A stretch of 64,000 bases of DNA. Origin: Methylobacteriaceae bacterium (GTDB lineage Bacteria; Pseudomonadota; Alphaproteobacteria; Rhizobiales; Beijerinckiaceae). Under the pieces are notes generated by a model, which was not told where the DNA came from, did not search any database, and saw only the letters and a list, made by a program, of their open reading frames with translations. The stretch lies in NCBI GenBank assembly GCA_947444195.1, contig CANEZL010000002.1, positions 124,001 to 188,000 on the forward strand, given 5' to 3'. Both the position numbers and the translations under genes were made by a program. The stretch's first letter is position 1; every line of letters begins with the position of its first letter. This document shows, in pieces, positions 61,622-64,000 of the stretch.

Positions 61622-61740
61622 GCCCGTCACCTCCCGGTGGGCACCCGCGCCGACTTCGGTCGTGACGCGGGCGATCGGTTCGATCCGATTCGCTGCATCC
61701 AAGACTCGTGCCGCGCGGCCCCCGCAGGCAAGGGGGTTCC

Positions 61741-62208
61741 TCACTCCCGCTTGAGCAACGCGGCGATCTCCGCCTCCTCGGAGGCCGTGAGCCTGCGCTC
61801 CGGTGCCGGCGTCCTGCGCCGGGCGAGCCGCCAGATGCCGAAGCCGCCGAGCAGGATCGCGAGGAGCGGCGACGCCCAGAGCAGCACGGTGTGCAGGCCG
61901 AAGACCGGGCGCAGCAGCACGAACTCGCCGTAGCGCCGCACCACGTAATCCTCGACCCCCTGGTCGGTGTCGCCCGCCTTCAGGCGCTCGCGCACGATGA
62001 GGCGCAGATCCTTGGCGAGGGGCGCGTCGGAATCGTCGATCGACTGGTTCTGGCAGACGAGGCAGCGCAGGCCGGCCGAGATCGCGCGGGCGCGGTGCTC
62101 CAGGGCCGGGTCCTTCAGCACCTCGTCCGGCTGCACGGCCGCGGCCGTGCCGAGGCCGGCGGCGAGGCAGGCCGCCAAGCAAATCGACTTGAGCCCGGCC
62201 CGGCTCAT
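61741..62208 (-). CDS. ccmH: Cytochrome c-type biogenesis protein CcmH (CycL)
   Basis: Thiol-disulfide partner that prepares apocytochrome c for haem ligation in system I. The product is 155 aa. Signal peptide, then the redox motif L-R-C-L-V-C-Q-N-Q-S-I-D-D-S at about residues 44-57, a periplasmic helical part, a C-terminal TM (V-L-L-W-A-S-P-L-L-A-I-L-L-G-G-F-G-I) and a cytosolic tail. Its ATG overlaps the ccmF stop (ATGA). The usual ccmE-ccmF-ccmH order is expected beyond the window edge. It serves cytochromes such as the one at 11060-11635. Confidence 0.95.
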   Translation of the reverse strand: MSRAGLKSICLAACLAAGLGTAAAVQPDEVLKDPALEHRARAISAGLRCLVCQNQSIDDSDAPLAKDLRLIVRERLKAGDTDQGVEDYVVRRYGEFVLLRPVFGLHTVLLWASPLLAILLGGFGIWRLARRRTPAPERRLTASEEAEIAALLKRE

Positions 62209-64000
62209 TCGGCCGGCACCGCGCCGGGCAAGGGCTTCACCTTCGCCCGCACCGGTGCGCCGACCCGCATGCGCCGGTCCGTGAGCGAGAGGCCGCCGCC
62301 GGCCGCCATCACCGCGGCGCCGAGCCAGATCAGCAGCACGAGGGGCTTGTAGTAGAGGCGCAGGCCCACCCCGTCCGGCTGGACCTCGCCGAGGCTCGCA
62401 TAGACCTGGCTGAGGCCGACCGTGAGGAGACCCGACTCGGTCACCGCCATCTGCCGGCTCGGATAGAAGCGCTTGCCGGTGTCGAGATGGCCGATCACGT
62501 GGCCGTCCCGGTCGCGGATGGTGAGGAAGGCCGCGGTCTCCTCGTAGTTCGGGCCGCTGCGCGGGGCCACCCGGTCGAGGGTCGCCACGTAGGAGCCGCT
62601 CGCGAGCGTGCCCCCGGGCTTCAGGGTGGCGAGCGCCTCCGTGGCCCAGCCCTGCGCGGCGATGCCGATCACGGCGACGCCGACCCCCGCATGGGCGAGC
62701 GCCGTGCCCCAGGCCGAGCGCGGCAGGCCGAAGGCGCGCCGGGCGACGACGCCGGCGCTGCGGGCGCGGTTCGCGCCGTAGCCGCGGGCGCGGCCCACGA
62801 TCTCCAGGGCGGCGCCGACGATCACGTAGGCGCCGAGGCCGACTCCCACCGGCGCCAGCACGGGCCCGCCCCAGGTCAGGGCGAGGGCCGCGAGCCCCAC
62901 GACCAGGGCCAGGGCGAGGGCGGTGAACAGGCGCTGGGCGGCGGCGAGGACGTCGCCGCGCTTCCAGGCCAGCGCCTGTCCGAAGGGCACGATGAGCAGG
63001 AGGGGCACCGCGAGGGGAATGAAGGTGGCGTTGAAGAAGGGCGGGCCCACCGAGATCTTGTCGCCCGTCAGCATCTCGAGGAGCAGCGGATAGAGCGTGC
63101 CCACGAGGACGGTGGCGCAGGCGGCGACGAGGAAGAGGTTGTTGAGGACGAGGCTGCCCTCGCGGGAGATCGGCGCGAACAATCCGCCTTGCCGCAGCAG
63201 CGGCGCGCGCCACGCGAACAGGGTCAGCGAGCCGCCGATGAACAGGACGAGGATGGCGAGGATGAAGACGCCGCGGGTCGGGTCGACCGCGAAGGAGTGC
63301 ACCGAGGTCAGCACGCCCGAGCGCACGATGAAGGTGCCGAGCAGCGAGAGCGAGAAGGTGAGGATGGCGAGCAGCACCGTCCAGACCTTGAGGGCGTCCC
63401 GCTTCTCCATCACCACGGTCGAGTGCACGAGCGCCGTGCCGGCGATCCAGGGCATCAGCGAGGCGTTCTCGACCGGGTCCCAGAACCACCAGCCGCCCCA
63501 GCCGAGCTCGTAATAGGCCCAGTACGAGCCCATGGCGATGCCGAGCGTCAGGAAGCTCCAGGCCGCCAGGGTCCAGGGCCGCACCGCCCGTGCCCAGACC
63601 GCGTCGATGCGCCCGTCGATGAGGGCGGCCACCGCGAAGGCGAAGGTGATCGAGAAGCCGACATAGCCGACGTAGAGGAGCGGCGGGTGGATCGCGAGGC
63701 CGGCATCCTGCAGGAGCGGGTTGAGGTCGCGCCCCTCCAGCGGTGCCGGGCTCACCCGCGCGAACGGGTTCGAGGTCGTCACGAGGAAGAGCACGAACAC
63801 GAAGGTGATGAAGCCCTGCACGCCCAGCGTGTTGGCGCGCAGCACCGGCGGCACCGCGTTCCGGGCCACCGCCACCAGGGCGCCGAACAGGGTGAGGATC
63901 AGGATCCAGAGGAGCATCGAGCCCTCGTGGTTCCCCCAGACGCCGGAGATCTTGTAGATCAAGGGCTTGGCGGTGTGGGAGTTCTCGACCACGTTCTGGA
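62205..64000 (-). CDS. ccmF: Cytochrome c-type biogenesis protein CcmF (CycK), 5' partial
   Basis: Multi-spanning membrane subunit of the haem lyase that attaches haem to apocytochrome c. The frame runs off the right edge without a start codon; about 598 codons are seen of an expected 650-660. The W-W-D haem-handling domain is present as E-L-G-W-G-G-W-W-F-W-D-P-V-E-N near the middle, preceded by L-Y-V-G-Y-V-G-F. Many TM helices. The C-terminal periplasmic domain includes L-T-I-R-D-R-D-G and P-S-R-Q. ATGA-coupled to ccmH. Confidence 0.96.
   Translation of the reverse strand, partial: QNVVENSHTAKPLIYKISGVWGNHEGSMLLWILILTLFGALVAVARNAVPPVLRANTLGVQGFITFVFVLFLVTTSNPFARVSPAPLEGRDLNPLLQDAGLAIHPPLLYVGYVGFSITFAFAVAALIDGRIDAVWARAVRPWTLAAWSFLTLGIAMGSYWAYYELGWGGWWFWDPVENASLMPWIAGTALVHSTVVMEKRDALKVWTVLLAILTFSLSLLGTFIVRSGVLTSVHSFAVDPTRGVFILAILVLFIGGSLTLFAWRAPLLRQGGLFAPISREGSLVLNNLFLVAACATVLVGTLYPLLLEMLTGDKISVGPPFFNATFIPLAVPLLLIVPFGQALAWKRGDVLAAAQRLFTALALALVVGLAALALTWGGPVLAPVGVGLGAYVIVGAALEIVGRARGYGANRARSAGVVARRAFGLPRSAWGTALAHAGVGVAVIGIAAQGWATEALATLKPGGTLASGSYVATLDRVAPRSGPNYEETAAFLTIRDRDGHVIGHLDTGKRFYPSRQMAVTESGLLTVGLSQVYASLGEVQPDGVGLRLYYKPLVLLIWLGAAVMAAGGGLSLTDRRMRVGAPVRAKVKPLPGAVPAE

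Overview
The window looks like a chromosomal segment of a high-GC alphaproteobacterium of the order Rhizobiales, most likely Methylobacterium or a close relative. This rests on three things: very high GC throughout, an NAD-linked molybdenum formate dehydrogenase in the gene order of the Methylobacterium fdh2 locus (gamma, beta, alpha, delta) beside an oxalate/formate-type transporter, and a cytochrome c resembling a methylotroph-associated family. Genes are densely packed. Eight gene pairs share exactly four bases (ATGA or GTGA). No tRNA, rRNA, CRISPR array, transposase or phage gene was seen.

Left part (1-14.5 kb): a partial BatD-like membrane protein, transcription termination factor Rho, a Smr-domain protein, MltA and a Tim44-like protein in one minus-strand group. 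These are followed by SecB with a clear terminator, an MFS transporter, a DUF3429 protein, histidyl-tRNA synthetase, a four-cysteine cytochrome c, and hisZ-hisG.

Middle part (14.5-34 kb): small secreted proteins, divergent opgH and opgG/D (osmoregulated periplasmic glucans), zwf, a short-chain dehydrogenase and an L,D-transpeptidase. Next come an AT-rich orphan WcbI-like gene, Dps, an argJ-SIMPL-mutT operon, a receiver-like protein, a TetR regulator and a patatin-like lipoprotein.

33-37.6 kb: a Calvin-cycle-type gene group (class I fructose-bisphosphatase, phosphoribulokinase, ribulose-phosphate epimerase, CbbY-like phosphatase). It is divergent from a CbbR-type LysR regulator that overlaps a ferredoxin-reductase gene. 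No RuBisCO gene is present in the window. In Methylobacterium, phosphoribulokinase is known to make RuBP as a signal for the LysR regulator QscR, so this is the most interesting regulatory locus here.

37.9-45 kb: a surface-polysaccharide group made of a GT61-type transferase, a repeat protein, a two-domain glycosyltransferase, a GT4 enzyme with an unknown C-terminal domain, and an unknown protein. It is bordered by an AT-rich intergenic region.

45-52.3 kb: lexA with SOS boxes, comEC, gltX, gltA and rpmG, with strong terminators. 52.4-60.6 kb: a LysR regulator, an oxalate/formate-type MFS transporter and fdsGBAD. 61-64 kb: a GST-like protein, then ccmH and ccmF (cytochrome c maturation), the last cut by the window edge.

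Intergenic repeats form at least three families: a 113-bp element whose hairpin carries the stop codon of the neighbouring gene, a 100-bp Rhizobiales-type palindromic element, and a composite multi-hairpin element.
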